NCBI RefSeq assembly: GCF_007993755.1
Contig: NZ_CP042467.1
Coordinates: 558,001 to 622,000, forward strand
Source of the DNA: Microvenator marinus
Lineage (GTDB): Bacteria; Myxococcota_A; Bradymonadia; Bradymonadales; Bradymonadaceae
Direction: 5' to 3'
Length of the DNA stretch: 64,000 nucleotides
Shown: positions 54,866 to 63,232 of the stretch, piece after piece
How positions within the stretch are numbered: the first letter of the stretch is position 1
Layout of the letters: the number at the start of each line of letters is the position of its first letter
The notes under the pieces: generated by a model
Told to the model about the DNA's origin: nothing
Seen by the model: the letters and a program-made list of their open reading frames with translations, nothing else
Database searches by the model: none
Program-made: the position numbers and the translations under genes

Positions 54866-55708
54866 TCATATTTGGGCCTCTGGAAGAGAAATCTCCGCTC
54901 CATCTTTGCCTCGGAAACGCAAGACCCTTTGTGGCAAAGGTATTTCGATTCCAGCTTCGTTTAACGCCCGCTTGACGTCCATGTACATCGAGTTTCGGAG
55001 CTCGATGTAATTCTCGCGCACAACCCAAACCGAGAACTGAATGTCGAGCATAGACTCTCCAAACCCCCGAAATATGAAGAGCGGCTGCGGCTCGTCGAGG
55101 CAGAGCGGATTCTCAGCGGCGACGTTCATCAAGACTTCGCGCACGTGGTCTACGTCTTCTTCCATACCCACGCGAATCTGCAAATCGAACCGACGCACCG
55201 GAAAATGCGTCAGATTTGTGAAGGTTGTTTTCAAGAGTGTTTCGTTCGGCACACGGACGGCTAAGTTGTCATAGGTTCTAATTCGCACGGAAAGGAGGTC
55301 AATCGCGACCACCTCGCCCGTGGTCTCGGCGATTTGAAGGATGTCTCCGACCACAAACGGCCGCTCGCCCAAGAGAAAGAGTCCAGAGATGATGTTTGAC
55401 GCAGAGGTTTGGGCCGCGAATCCAATCGCAACGGTCAAGATCCCGGCCGCGCCGAGTAGGACCTTGAGGTCAAAGCCCAGATAGCTCAGGGTAAGTCCCA
55501 CCAAGAGTACCACAAAGAATGTGTGTGAGACTCGCCTGAGCACGATAGCGTGGCGCTCACCGGCCTTTCTGGCCGTAATGCGCCCCACCAACACGCTGAG
55601 CCAGTGCGCAATCACCAGTCCCACCAGAAAGAGAGTGAGCGCGGAACCCCAGACCATCAATCTGCGCGTCGTGAAATAGGCAATGATTTCGTTAAGGAAT
55701 TCTTCCAT
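54866..55708 (-). CDS. Small-conductance mechanosensitive channel MscS family
   Basis: 280 residues. Three N-terminal helices precede the pore-lining segment (LKVLLGAAGILTVAIGFAAQTSASNIISGLFLL) and the cytoplasmic vestibule with PNETLLKTTFTNLTHFPVRRFDLQIRVG. It opens on membrane tension to release solutes. The start at 55708 is 3 bp after the upstream gene's stop; the frame continues upstream within that gene but with no channel features. Confidence 0.92.
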   Translation of the reverse strand: MEEFLNEIIAYFTTRRLMVWGSALTLFLVGLVIAHWLSVLVGRITARKAGERHAIVLRRVSHTFFVVLLVGLTLSYLGFDLKVLLGAAGILTVAIGFAAQTSASNIISGLFLLGERPFVVGDILQIAETTGEVVAIDLLSVRIRTYDNLAVRVPNETLLKTTFTNLTHFPVRRFDLQIRVGMEEDVDHVREVLMNVAAENPLCLDEPQPLFIFRGFGESMLDIQFSVWVVRENYIELRNSMYMDVKRALNEAGIEIPLPQRVLRFRGKDGAEISLPEAQI

Positions 55709-55710
55709 GA

Positions 55711-56550
55711 CTATCCCAGGAGCTTGTGAAGTGCGCGAACAAGGACGTTTGACGTAGGTTCTGCGCGAGGAAGCGTGATTTTTTCGGCTCGCTCGGCTTC
55801 CTTGGGCGCCGAAGGTCCAAGCTTTAGGTGCGCCATATTCCCACGCTCCTCCGCGACCAAAGAGATGCCTTCGGTCCAGAACCGCTCTCTCGCGTCTTGA
55901 TAGAGCGTCAGAACAGGCACCGGAATGTTGATGCGTTCGATTAGCATAGGGGTCTGTGTGGCATTTCGCACGGAAACCCGTGTCAACGCGCGCGCATGAT
56001 ACGCCTGAACGTCCTCCAACGAGGTTCTCCCGGCAGTCCGGCTTGCGTAGGCGAGCTCGCCGTCTTGTACATCGCCAAACCAGGTGTCGGAAGGTCTGTA
56101 GGTCGGGATTTCCAAGATGGGGAGCGCGGTTTGGGTCTCGATGCATAGCCAGAGTGGCGTGCTCACATAAAAGACGACCTCATCATGCGCTCCCAACCAC
56201 GTGGGCGTCTCCGGCCTAACCACCACGCTTCTATCCGCGAGCGACGGGTAAATCCTGAGCTTCCTGCCTTCCCACGACGTCGCGAATCGCGCGATATGCT
56301 TTGGATCCAGCGGCTCCGGGGCGCTCTGAGTCTTTATGAGGTTCGCTCGCTCTTCGAGTGGGTTTTTGCCCTGATCCCAAACGAATTTCCATTCGTGTGG
56401 CGCGTGAGAAATCCACGCGTTCAAGGGGCCAATCTCCAACGAGAATACGGACGTGTCGTCAAAGTCGATCAGGCCCCATCCATCAAATCCTCTGATTTTT
56501 TCCGTTACAACTCGCGTTTTCACATCACAATCCAGCTCAGCGGGGATCAT
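55711..56550 (-). CDS. DUF432-like protein paired with mscS
   Basis: 279 residues of beta-rich protein. Segments such as RSVVVRPETPTWLGAHDEVVFYVSTPLWLCIE and LEIPTYRPSDTWFGDVQDGELAYASRT resemble DUF432. The family is recalled, not searched. It immediately precedes and is transcribed with the mscS gene, which suggests a partner role, perhaps modulating the channel. No catalytic motif. It overlaps the upstream gene by 4 bp. Confidence 0.7.
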   Translation of the reverse strand: MIPAELDCDVKTRVVTEKIRGFDGWGLIDFDDTSVFSLEIGPLNAWISHAPHEWKFVWDQGKNPLEERANLIKTQSAPEPLDPKHIARFATSWEGRKLRIYPSLADRSVVVRPETPTWLGAHDEVVFYVSTPLWLCIETQTALPILEIPTYRPSDTWFGDVQDGELAYASRTAGRTSLEDVQAYHARALTRVSVRNATQTPMLIERINIPVPVLTLYQDARERFWTEGISLVAEERGNMAHLKLGPSAPKEAERAEKITLPRAEPTSNVLVRALHKLLG

Positions 56551-58583
56551 TGGGGACGAATGACGTGCTCCTTATACTTGCCGCCATTCCAAGTGACAAC
56601 GAGCACGCTATTTCCGCGTCTCCACGCAGCGATCCACCAATCACCCCGTTTGATGCCTGAATCGGGAGGAACCTCGTCAATGCGCCAGCCTCTGCCGTCG
56701 CGGACAAGACGAAAACCGATTGCGTCTATCTCAGCGCGAGATAGGTAACCCTTTGGCGGGGAGCTGAGGACATCGGCACGGAGTTCCACACGGTCGTCTG
56801 CACCTTCACTGAGTTCAAAAATCGCTTCGCCGCGCCGCGCGTCCACCAGATAGAGAGCCAGCGTTTCCCCTTCTGCCATTCGGCGCTGGAAAGGCAAATC
56901 ACCCGACGATTTCGCCCAATCCATTTGAGCCTCCGGGCTTCGAATACCAATGAAAGCTCCGTTTATCGGGGACCCCGTGGAGTCCAATACAAAGACTTGC
57001 CTTGTAAACTGTCTTGAAAGTTCAACGGAGGTCGACTCTCCAGTCGCCCTTCCCTCCTCCTCTCCAAGGCCTGGCGCTGAGGCACGCCATTTGGGGGCTT
57101 CTACGTCATTCCAAAGCGAGGCCCTCGCGAGCCAATTCTCGCCATCCTTCATCACCTCAATCTGCGTGGTCCTTCCCTCGAACTCAATCTGAAGGCTCGG
57201 CTTTTCCGCCGACCTGATCCCAAAAACGTGTTCCTTCGGAGGCGGTGGTGAAATGGATGCATCTCGCCCAAGTTCGAATTGCACGCGCGCCAAGCCCGCA
57301 GCCATCTTCAGATCGGCATTAGTTGGACCCGCCGGGCAATAGACACGGAAGTCTCCAGGCTTCAGTACGTCATGAGCGCAAAGGGTGTCGCCTTGAGAAA
57401 AAACAACATCATGAACGCGGTTTTCCGACTCGACCCTAACGAGTTCATTGCCACCGGACGCAGCGCTTAAGTCGAGTTCCACTCGGGAGCCGGAAACCGA
57501 GGTCCAAGGGGATTCGAACCTACCCATGATGGCACGAGCTCTAGCCGAAGCTGGAGCCGTGTTGTCGCGCCATTCACCCGCAGAATTCGTGACGCCTCCG
57601 CCCGAGTCAAAATCGCTTTCCCAGACGACCCGCGCCCCCTCCACGGGCTCCTCGCTAGAGCCAAGCGCCACAAAGGTTCTGGGTGTGCCTCGCTTAAGGA
57701 CAAGGCTGACGTTGCCGCGCCCCGTGGCGCGCCGGGCCTCAAAATCAGGGTGCCGAGCGACCAGTCGAGCTTCGGGAGAAGGAAGATGGTCTGAGATGAA
57801 TCGTCCATCGGCGCCCGTCTCCACCAATTCGTGCGGCGCGCAAACCCCATCCGTACACGAATCGACGAGGACCACTGCCCCCTCAATGGGTTCGCCAGTT
57901 TCTGCCAAGACCTCCCCTTCAATGGAACTTCCCTCCTTGAGCACGACTTCTACTGAGCGAACCTCAGCGGAATGAAAAATCTCGAGGTGAGAGGCCAGAT
58001 AGCCAGGAGCTGTCACGCTCAGAGCGTACTCGCCTTCAGGAAGGCACCGGACCGTAAGTCCATCCGTTGAGGTCTCCCCTTTTAAGAACACAAACCCTAC
58101 GAACTCGAGACCTATCCGAACCTGAGCTTCTAAACGTTGCCCGAACTCGTTTCGCACCAAGAGAGAAAGCGGAGAGCCTGCCACAACTTCAAGTGTTTTG
58201 GCGTCAGCCTCAAGGGCGCCCCAAAAACATCGATCACCCGCACTAGCCCTTACCTCAAGCGTTGGAATTTCCTCGTCTTCGTAGGTTAGCGGCAACGGAA
58301 AAAGCCCGTTTGGAGATTCGGCTTGGAAATCGGCATCTACGCCGGGACCACCGAGCCAAAGAGAGACCGACCCTTCAGCGCCCCGCACTTCGATAATACG
58401 CCCATCGCGAGTGCTTACGAGGGTTGGCGAGGGTTCAGGCTCGGCAACAGAAACCTCGACTTTATCTGGCTTCTCTTCGTGCGTTGACTCAACGGGTGGC
58501 GCCTCTTCGGCGTCATCACTCGCGAACCAGAGCACCGCAAGGCCCACACAAATCATCGCAACTATGACGAGCGCTTTCTTCAA
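56547..58583 (-). CDS. Large secreted protein with carboxypeptidase-regulatory-like repeats
   Basis: 678 residues. An N-terminal membrane or signal segment (KKALVIVAMICVGLAVLWFA) and a Glu-rich linker precede several beta domains of CarboxypepD_reg/Ig-like type (SSIEGEVLAETGEPIEGAVVLVD, GADGRFISDHLPSPEARL). A C-terminal PDZ-like piece is suggested by WRIDEVPPDSGIKRGDWWIAAWR. Likely an envelope scaffold without catalysis. It heads a unit with the DUF432 and mscS genes; its 4-bp overlap with the next gene supports co-translation. Confidence 0.75.
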   Translation of the reverse strand: MKKALVIVAMICVGLAVLWFASDDAEEAPPVESTHEEKPDKVEVSVAEPEPSPTLVSTRDGRIIEVRGAEGSVSLWLGGPGVDADFQAESPNGLFPLPLTYEDEEIPTLEVRASAGDRCFWGALEADAKTLEVVAGSPLSLLVRNEFGQRLEAQVRIGLEFVGFVFLKGETSTDGLTVRCLPEGEYALSVTAPGYLASHLEIFHSAEVRSVEVVLKEGSSIEGEVLAETGEPIEGAVVLVDSCTDGVCAPHELVETGADGRFISDHLPSPEARLVARHPDFEARRATGRGNVSLVLKRGTPRTFVALGSSEEPVEGARVVWESDFDSGGGVTNSAGEWRDNTAPASARARAIMGRFESPWTSVSGSRVELDLSAASGGNELVRVESENRVHDVVFSQGDTLCAHDVLKPGDFRVYCPAGPTNADLKMAAGLARVQFELGRDASISPPPPKEHVFGIRSAEKPSLQIEFEGRTTQIEVMKDGENWLARASLWNDVEAPKWRASAPGLGEEEGRATGESTSVELSRQFTRQVFVLDSTGSPINGAFIGIRSPEAQMDWAKSSGDLPFQRRMAEGETLALYLVDARRGEAIFELSEGADDRVELRADVLSSPPKGYLSRAEIDAIGFRLVRDGRGWRIDEVPPDSGIKRGDWWIAAWRRGNSVLVVTWNGGKYKEHVIRPQ

Positions 58584-58666
58584 ATCTCAACCAAGGCGCA
58601 AAATTCCACTTGGGTTGCGGCGCATCCTGTGTACATTAACCGCGAGCCCTCTCTTAAGGATCTAAC

Positions 58667-60028
58667 ATGTTTCAGAAAGTATTGATTGCCAACCGTGGCG
58701 AGATTTCGTGTCGAATTTCCAAAACCCTTCGGGATCTGGGTATTGCAAGCGTCGCCATCTATAGCGAGGCGGATGAAGGCGCAAAACACGCGAAGGCAGC
58801 CGATGAGGCGTTCCTCGTAGGTCCAGCGCACGTCACCGAGAGCTATCTCAACATCGACCGGATTATCGAAGTTGCGATCGAGTCGGGCTGTGATGCCGTT
58901 CACCCTGGCTATGGCCTTCTGAGCGAGAACTCCGAATTTGTACAGCGGGTCAAGAGCGCTGGAATGACCTTCATCGGGCCATCCGAAGAAGTCATGAAAC
59001 TGATGGGCGACAAAGCCGCAGCACGTGCGTTCGCAATCGAGGCCGGAGTGCCTGTGGTTCCCGGAACGGATGGCGAAATCGAAGGAGAAGATGCCGCCGT
59101 GGCGTTCGCCGAAGAGTTTGGATACCCCCTCCTCGTCAAGGCCGCGGCCGGCGGCGGCGGAATCGGAATGAAGCTCGCTCGCAAGGAAAAACAACTCCGC
59201 AAAGCCGTGCAAGAGTGCGTGCGTCGCGGCGAGTCGTCGTTCGGTAGTGGTCGAATCTATCTTGAGCGCTATGTGGAAAACCCGCGGCACATCGAGATCC
59301 AGGTCTTTGGCGACTCCCACGGCAATGTGATTCACCTTTTTGAGCGCGAATGCAGCGTGCAAAGGCGTCACCAGAAGGTCATCGAGGAATCTCCAAGCAT
59401 GATGATGACCAGGTTTGAAGGGCTTCGTGAACGTATGTGTGATGCTGCGGTAAAGCTGGCCAAAGCCGCCAACTACACCAACGCGGGAACCGTTGAATTC
59501 ATCGTGTCCCCTGACGGCGATTTCTACTTCATCGAAATGAACACGCGTCTGCAGGTCGAACACCCTGTAACCGAGGCCATCACTGGATTAGACCTCGTTG
59601 AATGGCAACTCCGAGTGGCTGCGGGTGAAAAGCTTCCAAAATCGCAAGACGAAGTTCAGACGTGTGGCCACGCCATCGAGGCCCGAATCTATGCTGAGGC
59701 TCCTTTCAAGATGTTCATGCCGCAGCCTGGCCGTATCACAGACTACAAGGAGCCCTCGGGCGAATCCGTAAGAGTTGATAGCGGTGTGCAAGGCGAGTGG
59801 GATGTGACGCCCTTCTACGACCCGCTGGTGGCCAAACTCCTGACACACGGTGAGGACAGGACTCAAGCAATCGAGCGCATGAAAGCTGCCTTAGGTGACT
59901 ACGTGATTGGCGGATTGGTCAACAATATCGAGATGCACAAACTTGTCTTGGATGCGGACGCCTTCAGAAACGGTGAAGTGCACACAAGTTGGCTCGAAGA
60001 GTGGATCAAGGACGTTCCGCAAGGTTGA
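58667..60028 (+). CDS. accC: Biotin carboxylase subunit
   Basis: 453 residues, the normal length. It carboxylates biotin on a carrier protein using ATP and bicarbonate. Features are the N-terminal KVLIANRGEISCRISKTLRDLGI, ATP-grasp with KAAAGGGGIGMKLARK, ERDCSVQRRHQK-type (here ERECSVQRRHQK) and EFIVSPDGDFYFIEMNTRLQVEHPVTE. It is followed by a tiny biotin carrier gene, so it probably serves an acyl-CoA carboxylase (acetyl or propionyl) whose transferase is elsewhere. Confidence 0.96.
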   Translation: MFQKVLIANRGEISCRISKTLRDLGIASVAIYSEADEGAKHAKAADEAFLVGPAHVTESYLNIDRIIEVAIESGCDAVHPGYGLLSENSEFVQRVKSAGMTFIGPSEEVMKLMGDKAAARAFAIEAGVPVVPGTDGEIEGEDAAVAFAEEFGYPLLVKAAAGGGGIGMKLARKEKQLRKAVQECVRRGESSFGSGRIYLERYVENPRHIEIQVFGDSHGNVIHLFERECSVQRRHQKVIEESPSMMMTRFEGLRERMCDAAVKLAKAANYTNAGTVEFIVSPDGDFYFIEMNTRLQVEHPVTEAITGLDLVEWQLRVAAGEKLPKSQDEVQTCGHAIEARIYAEAPFKMFMPQPGRITDYKEPSGESVRVDSGVQGEWDVTPFYDPLVAKLLTHGEDRTQAIERMKAALGDYVIGGLVNNIEMHKLVLDADAFRNGEVHTSWLEEWIKDVPQG

Positions 60029-60093
60029 CGCTGATATGCGGTTCCCATTACAACACCATTTGTGAATCAAAACATGCTACGGAGCGCATAAAC

Positions 60094-60315
60094 ATGGCAC
60101 ATGATATCAAAGCCCATATCACGGGCACCCTTTGGAAACTTGAAGTTGAAGTGGGCGATGAGGTCGAAGAAGACGACGACTTTCTCATCCTGGAATCCAT
60201 GAAAATGGAGATGCCCATCGCTGCCGAGTACGATTGCGTCGTGACTGAAATCCTTGTGAATGAAGGTGACTCAGTGAGCGAAGGCCAAGTCCTACTTCGC
60301 GTCGAAAAAAGCTAA
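60094..60315 (+). CDS. Short biotin carboxyl carrier protein (73 aa)
   Basis: 73 residues comprising only the biotinyl-lipoyl domain, with the biotin lysine in LESMKMEMPIAAE. Usual AccB proteins are about 150-170 residues with an N-terminal extension that is absent here; similar 70-residue carriers are known for actinobacterial acyl-CoA carboxylases. GGAG lies 9 bases before ATG. It is 65 bp after accC. Its TAA shares 4 bp with the convergent murD stop. Confidence 0.9.
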   Translation: MAHDIKAHITGTLWKLEVEVGDEVEEDDDFLILESMKMEMPIAAEYDCVVTEILVNEGDSVSEGQVLLRVEKS

Positions 60316-61772
60316 GCCAGCTTTCTTGCCGCCTCGGCGAAGACCTCGCCACGATGCGCATAACTCTTAAACATATCAAAGCTAGAACATGCGGGGCTCA
60401 ACACGATGCTTGCGGGCGTTTGTGCGAGCGCTAGCGCCTTGTCTACGGCATCTTCCATCGATGAGGCATCCTGCACCTCGAGAACGCCGGCGAGCTGGAG
60501 CTCAGCCTTCATCCGCTCTTTGATCTCTCCAATGACAACAACCTTCGCCTTTTTGTGAGCTAGCAGGTGCGTCCATTGTTCCAAAGGCAGGCCCTTTTCT
60601 ACACCTCCGGCGATGACGACCAGGTTCCCCTCAGCACTTCTTAGACCTGCCATAGAAGCGTGAGCGTTTGTTGCCTTTGAATCGTCGTAGAACCTAAGGC
60701 CGCTTTTCTCGTGCACGAGCTGCATTCTGTGGGCGAGAGGCTTAAACGAGTCGATGCCTTGCTGAATGGTATCCCAGCTCACACCAAGCACCCTCGCGAC
60801 CTGTGCTGCGGCCATGATGTTCATCACGTTATGGCGCCCTCGCAACTCCGTCGAGGAAAGGTCTAATACGCCACTATCAGCCTCAAAAACTCGAATTTCA
60901 TCCGACCATAAAAACGGAACACCCTGTACCGCATTGCGCTCCATAAACGGAACATCTCGTACCGCAATAGACTCACGATACTGAACGTCCCGTACCGCAT
61001 CACCAGCAAATTCCGAGACATTGCGTACTGGTTTATCTTGACCATTTCCGCCACACACCGCGTCTACGATGTAATTTCTCATCGGCCCGCTGTAGGCATC
61101 TGCCCAGCCCGCTAGAACATGGTCGTTTAGATTGAAGACCATCACATCATCGGAAGCTGCGTTCTCAACGAGCACCCGCTCTGCCGCGATGATTTCCTCC
61201 ATCGAAGTGAAATAATCCAGATGGTCTTCCGCGATATTCGTAAACGCGTTCGCCCGCGCCCGAAAACACTTGGAACTCCAGAGTTGAAACTCGGAGATTT
61301 CGGCCACGATCACATGCCCTGCCCCATGCTTTGTGATGGCTTCAGACAAGGGTATGCCGATATTTCCCGCTGCCATCCCGGGTATGCCCGCGACGTCCAA
61401 GATATGCGAGATCAGCGATGTGGTCGTGGTTTTTCCATCCGTGCCAGTCACACTCACAAAGTCGCATTCTGCCAACTCGTAGGCGAGGTCTATCTCGGAG
61501 TAGATTTGAACGCCTGGTGGAAGTCGTTCAAACACGGGCAAACTCGGCTTGAGACCGGGTGAAGGAATGACGACTTCAGCCCCTTCAAGCGCATTTTGAC
61601 CGAACTTGAGTTCAACAGAAGGATGCAGAACCAGGTTTTCGGCCCAGGGACCAAACTCCCGTGAATCACTGGCGACCACCGACTTTCCCAGTTCGGCAAG
61701 GCGATTGGCCGCAGCTACTCCGCTAACGCCGAGCCCCCAAACTGCAAATTTCGACGCATCGAGCAAGCTCAC
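60312..61772 (-). CDS. murD: UDP-N-acetylmuramoylalanine--D-glutamate ligase
   Basis: 486 residues. It adds D-glutamate to UDP-MurNAc-L-Ala in peptidoglycan synthesis. The N-terminal Rossmann-like domain, the ATP site TGTDGKTTTTSLI, AEISEFQL and NIAEDHLDYF, and the DSKATNAHA motif of the C-terminal domain are as expected. About 30-40 residues longer than most, because of an in-frame tandem repeat in the central domain (60900-61031). It overlaps the MurC-like gene by 4 bp. Confidence 0.94.
   Translation of the reverse strand: MSLLDASKFAVWGLGVSGVAAANRLAELGKSVVASDSREFGPWAENLVLHPSVELKFGQNALEGAEVVIPSPGLKPSLPVFERLPPGVQIYSEIDLAYELAECDFVSVTGTDGKTTTTSLISHILDVAGIPGMAAGNIGIPLSEAITKHGAGHVIVAEISEFQLWSSKCFRARANAFTNIAEDHLDYFTSMEEIIAAERVLVENAASDDVMVFNLNDHVLAGWADAYSGPMRNYIVDAVCGGNGQDKPVRNVSEFAGDAVRDVQYRESIAVRDVPFMERNAVQGVPFLWSDEIRVFEADSGVLDLSSTELRGRHNVMNIMAAAQVARVLGVSWDTIQQGIDSFKPLAHRMQLVHEKSGLRFYDDSKATNAHASMAGLRSAEGNLVVIAGGVEKGLPLEQWTHLLAHKKAKVVVIGEIKERMKAELQLAGVLEVQDASSMEDAVDKALALAQTPASIVLSPACSSFDMFKSYAHRGEVFAEAARKLA
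60900..61031 (-). repeat. Four in-frame 33-bp tandem repeats inside murD
   Basis: Four units of 33 bp at 61031-60999, 60998-60966, 60965-60933 and 60932-60900, each starting GCGGTAC (or CCAGTAC). They translate as PVRNVSEFAGD, AVRDVQYRESI, AVRDVPFMERN and AVQGVPFLWSD. They lie in the central domain between strands and preserve the frame. Confidence 0.9.
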
Positions 61773-63223
61773 GGAGCTTCCTCACGCGGATGTGATAGCG
61801 GTCCACTGACCTCGCCAAGTGCCGGTGTTCCCTCACTACGAGCCGCATTCCGAGCCATCTCGGCGGCGATTTCGTCGGCCATTCGGAAGAAGTCGTCTCC
61901 ACCAAAAAAGAGTGCCTTATCGTCTGGCTTCAAGGTCTTGTAGAGGTAGTCAGGGATATCGCGTTGGTCGTCAATGTACGTGACCTTGAGACCATTCTCG
62001 CGAATCCGGTCCACCACAGTTTGAGTATCCACACCCGGAATCGGGTCTTCCTCTGCGGCGTACATCTTGGTGATGATGACCTCATCACTTCCTTTGAAAG
62101 CTGCGCCGTATTCGTGCTGCAGGTACTTGATGAGCGAGTATCGATACGGCTTAAAGATACTGATGATGCGCCCATCCACGAGGTCTCTCGCGGACTCGAG
62201 TACTTTGCGCATGCAGGTTGGGTGTGAGTTATAATCCTTCACAAAGGTCACCCCGCCCCCGTGAACGATAGTGAAACGATTTTCCATGCCGGAATAGGTC
62301 GATATGGCGTCCTGAATAGTGGGTATATCGACTCCCACTCGAATCGCCACTGCGATAGCAGCCATCGCGTTCACCACATTGTACCGACCGGGCAAGTTCA
62401 GTTCGAACTCCCCTATGACCTCGCCGCGCCGAATCGCCTTAAAGCGAATCGGCAGCTGCCCATTTCCATCGAGAACGCCTTTGTACTCGGTCTCGTGCTC
62501 AACACTGTAGCCCGTTGGTCGCAACTGCACCTTGGACGCAAGCTGCCGATTTCCTTCGCAATCAAGGTTCAGGAAGACTTCCTTGAGTTTCGGGTTCTCC
62601 TGAATGTAGCGAGTCATGCTGGCGATGATATCGTTCAAATCATCGTAATAATTGAGGTGGTCCAGCTCCAGAAAGTTACAGACGACGAGGTCCGTTGGAA
62701 CGTTATGATGTGAGCCGTCGCTTTCATCAACTTCTACCACCATCCAAGGGTGTTCGACCTTACCTGGCGCCCGCGCGTTGGTCCCAAAGTTGTTCAGCAT
62801 GCCTCCGATGATGAAGCCCGGCTCGAGTCCTGCCTTCTCCAGAATCCATGCGATCATGCTCGAAACCGTTCCCTTGCCGTGAGTGCCAGTGACCCCGATG
62901 GTCCGGAAATCATCGATGAGCGCCGCGAGCACGTGCGAGCGATGCACAACGGGAATCCCCTTCTCTTTGGCCGCCACGAGCTCCACGTTCGTCTCTGGGA
63001 TCGCCGTTGAAACCACGACGAGGTCCACACCCTCCACGTTCTGAGGCATATGGCCGATAAAGACCTTCATACCTTCATTTCGAACAGCTTCGGTGAGCGC
63101 ACTCTCCCGCACATCAGAGCCCGATACCTGGTAGCCGCGTCCGTTCAGGATTCTCGCGACACCAGACACTCCAATCCCACCGATCCCAAGTAAGTGGACC
63201 CGCTTCACATTTTCCAAAATCAT
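61769..63223 (-). CDS. MurC/Mpl-family ligase with atypical P-loop
   Basis: 484 residues. The N-terminal Rossmann domain (VHLLGIGGIGVSGVARIL, GSDVRES) and overall order follow MurC (UDP-MurNAc-L-alanine ligase); AWILEKAGLEPGFIIGGMLNNFG is closer to Mpl. The ATP loop is GVTGTHGKGTVSSM, where MurC has GKTT; GKG is as in FolC. VDESDGS, MENRFTIV and KDYNSHPTCMRK follow. Its substrate is thus unsure, but the 4-bp overlap with murD fits a cell-wall role. Confidence 0.85.
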   Translation of the reverse strand: MILENVKRVHLLGIGGIGVSGVARILNGRGYQVSGSDVRESALTEAVRNEGMKVFIGHMPQNVEGVDLVVVSTAIPETNVELVAAKEKGIPVVHRSHVLAALIDDFRTIGVTGTHGKGTVSSMIAWILEKAGLEPGFIIGGMLNNFGTNARAPGKVEHPWMVVEVDESDGSHHNVPTDLVVCNFLELDHLNYYDDLNDIIASMTRYIQENPKLKEVFLNLDCEGNRQLASKVQLRPTGYSVEHETEYKGVLDGNGQLPIRFKAIRRGEVIGEFELNLPGRYNVVNAMAAIAVAIRVGVDIPTIQDAISTYSGMENRFTIVHGGGVTFVKDYNSHPTCMRKVLESARDLVDGRIISIFKPYRYSLIKYLQHEYGAAFKGSDEVIITKMYAAEEDPIPGVDTQTVVDRIRENGLKVTYIDDQRDIPDYLYKTLKPDDKALFFGGDDFFRMADEIAAEMARNAARSEGTPALGEVSGPLSHPREEAP

Positions 63224-63232
63224 GTTCTTTCT

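Noticed and set aside
60863-61054. Separate small gene MAEMVKINQYAM... over the murD repeats
   Set aside because: Alternative-frame reading of the tandem repeats; murD frame is continuous through them.
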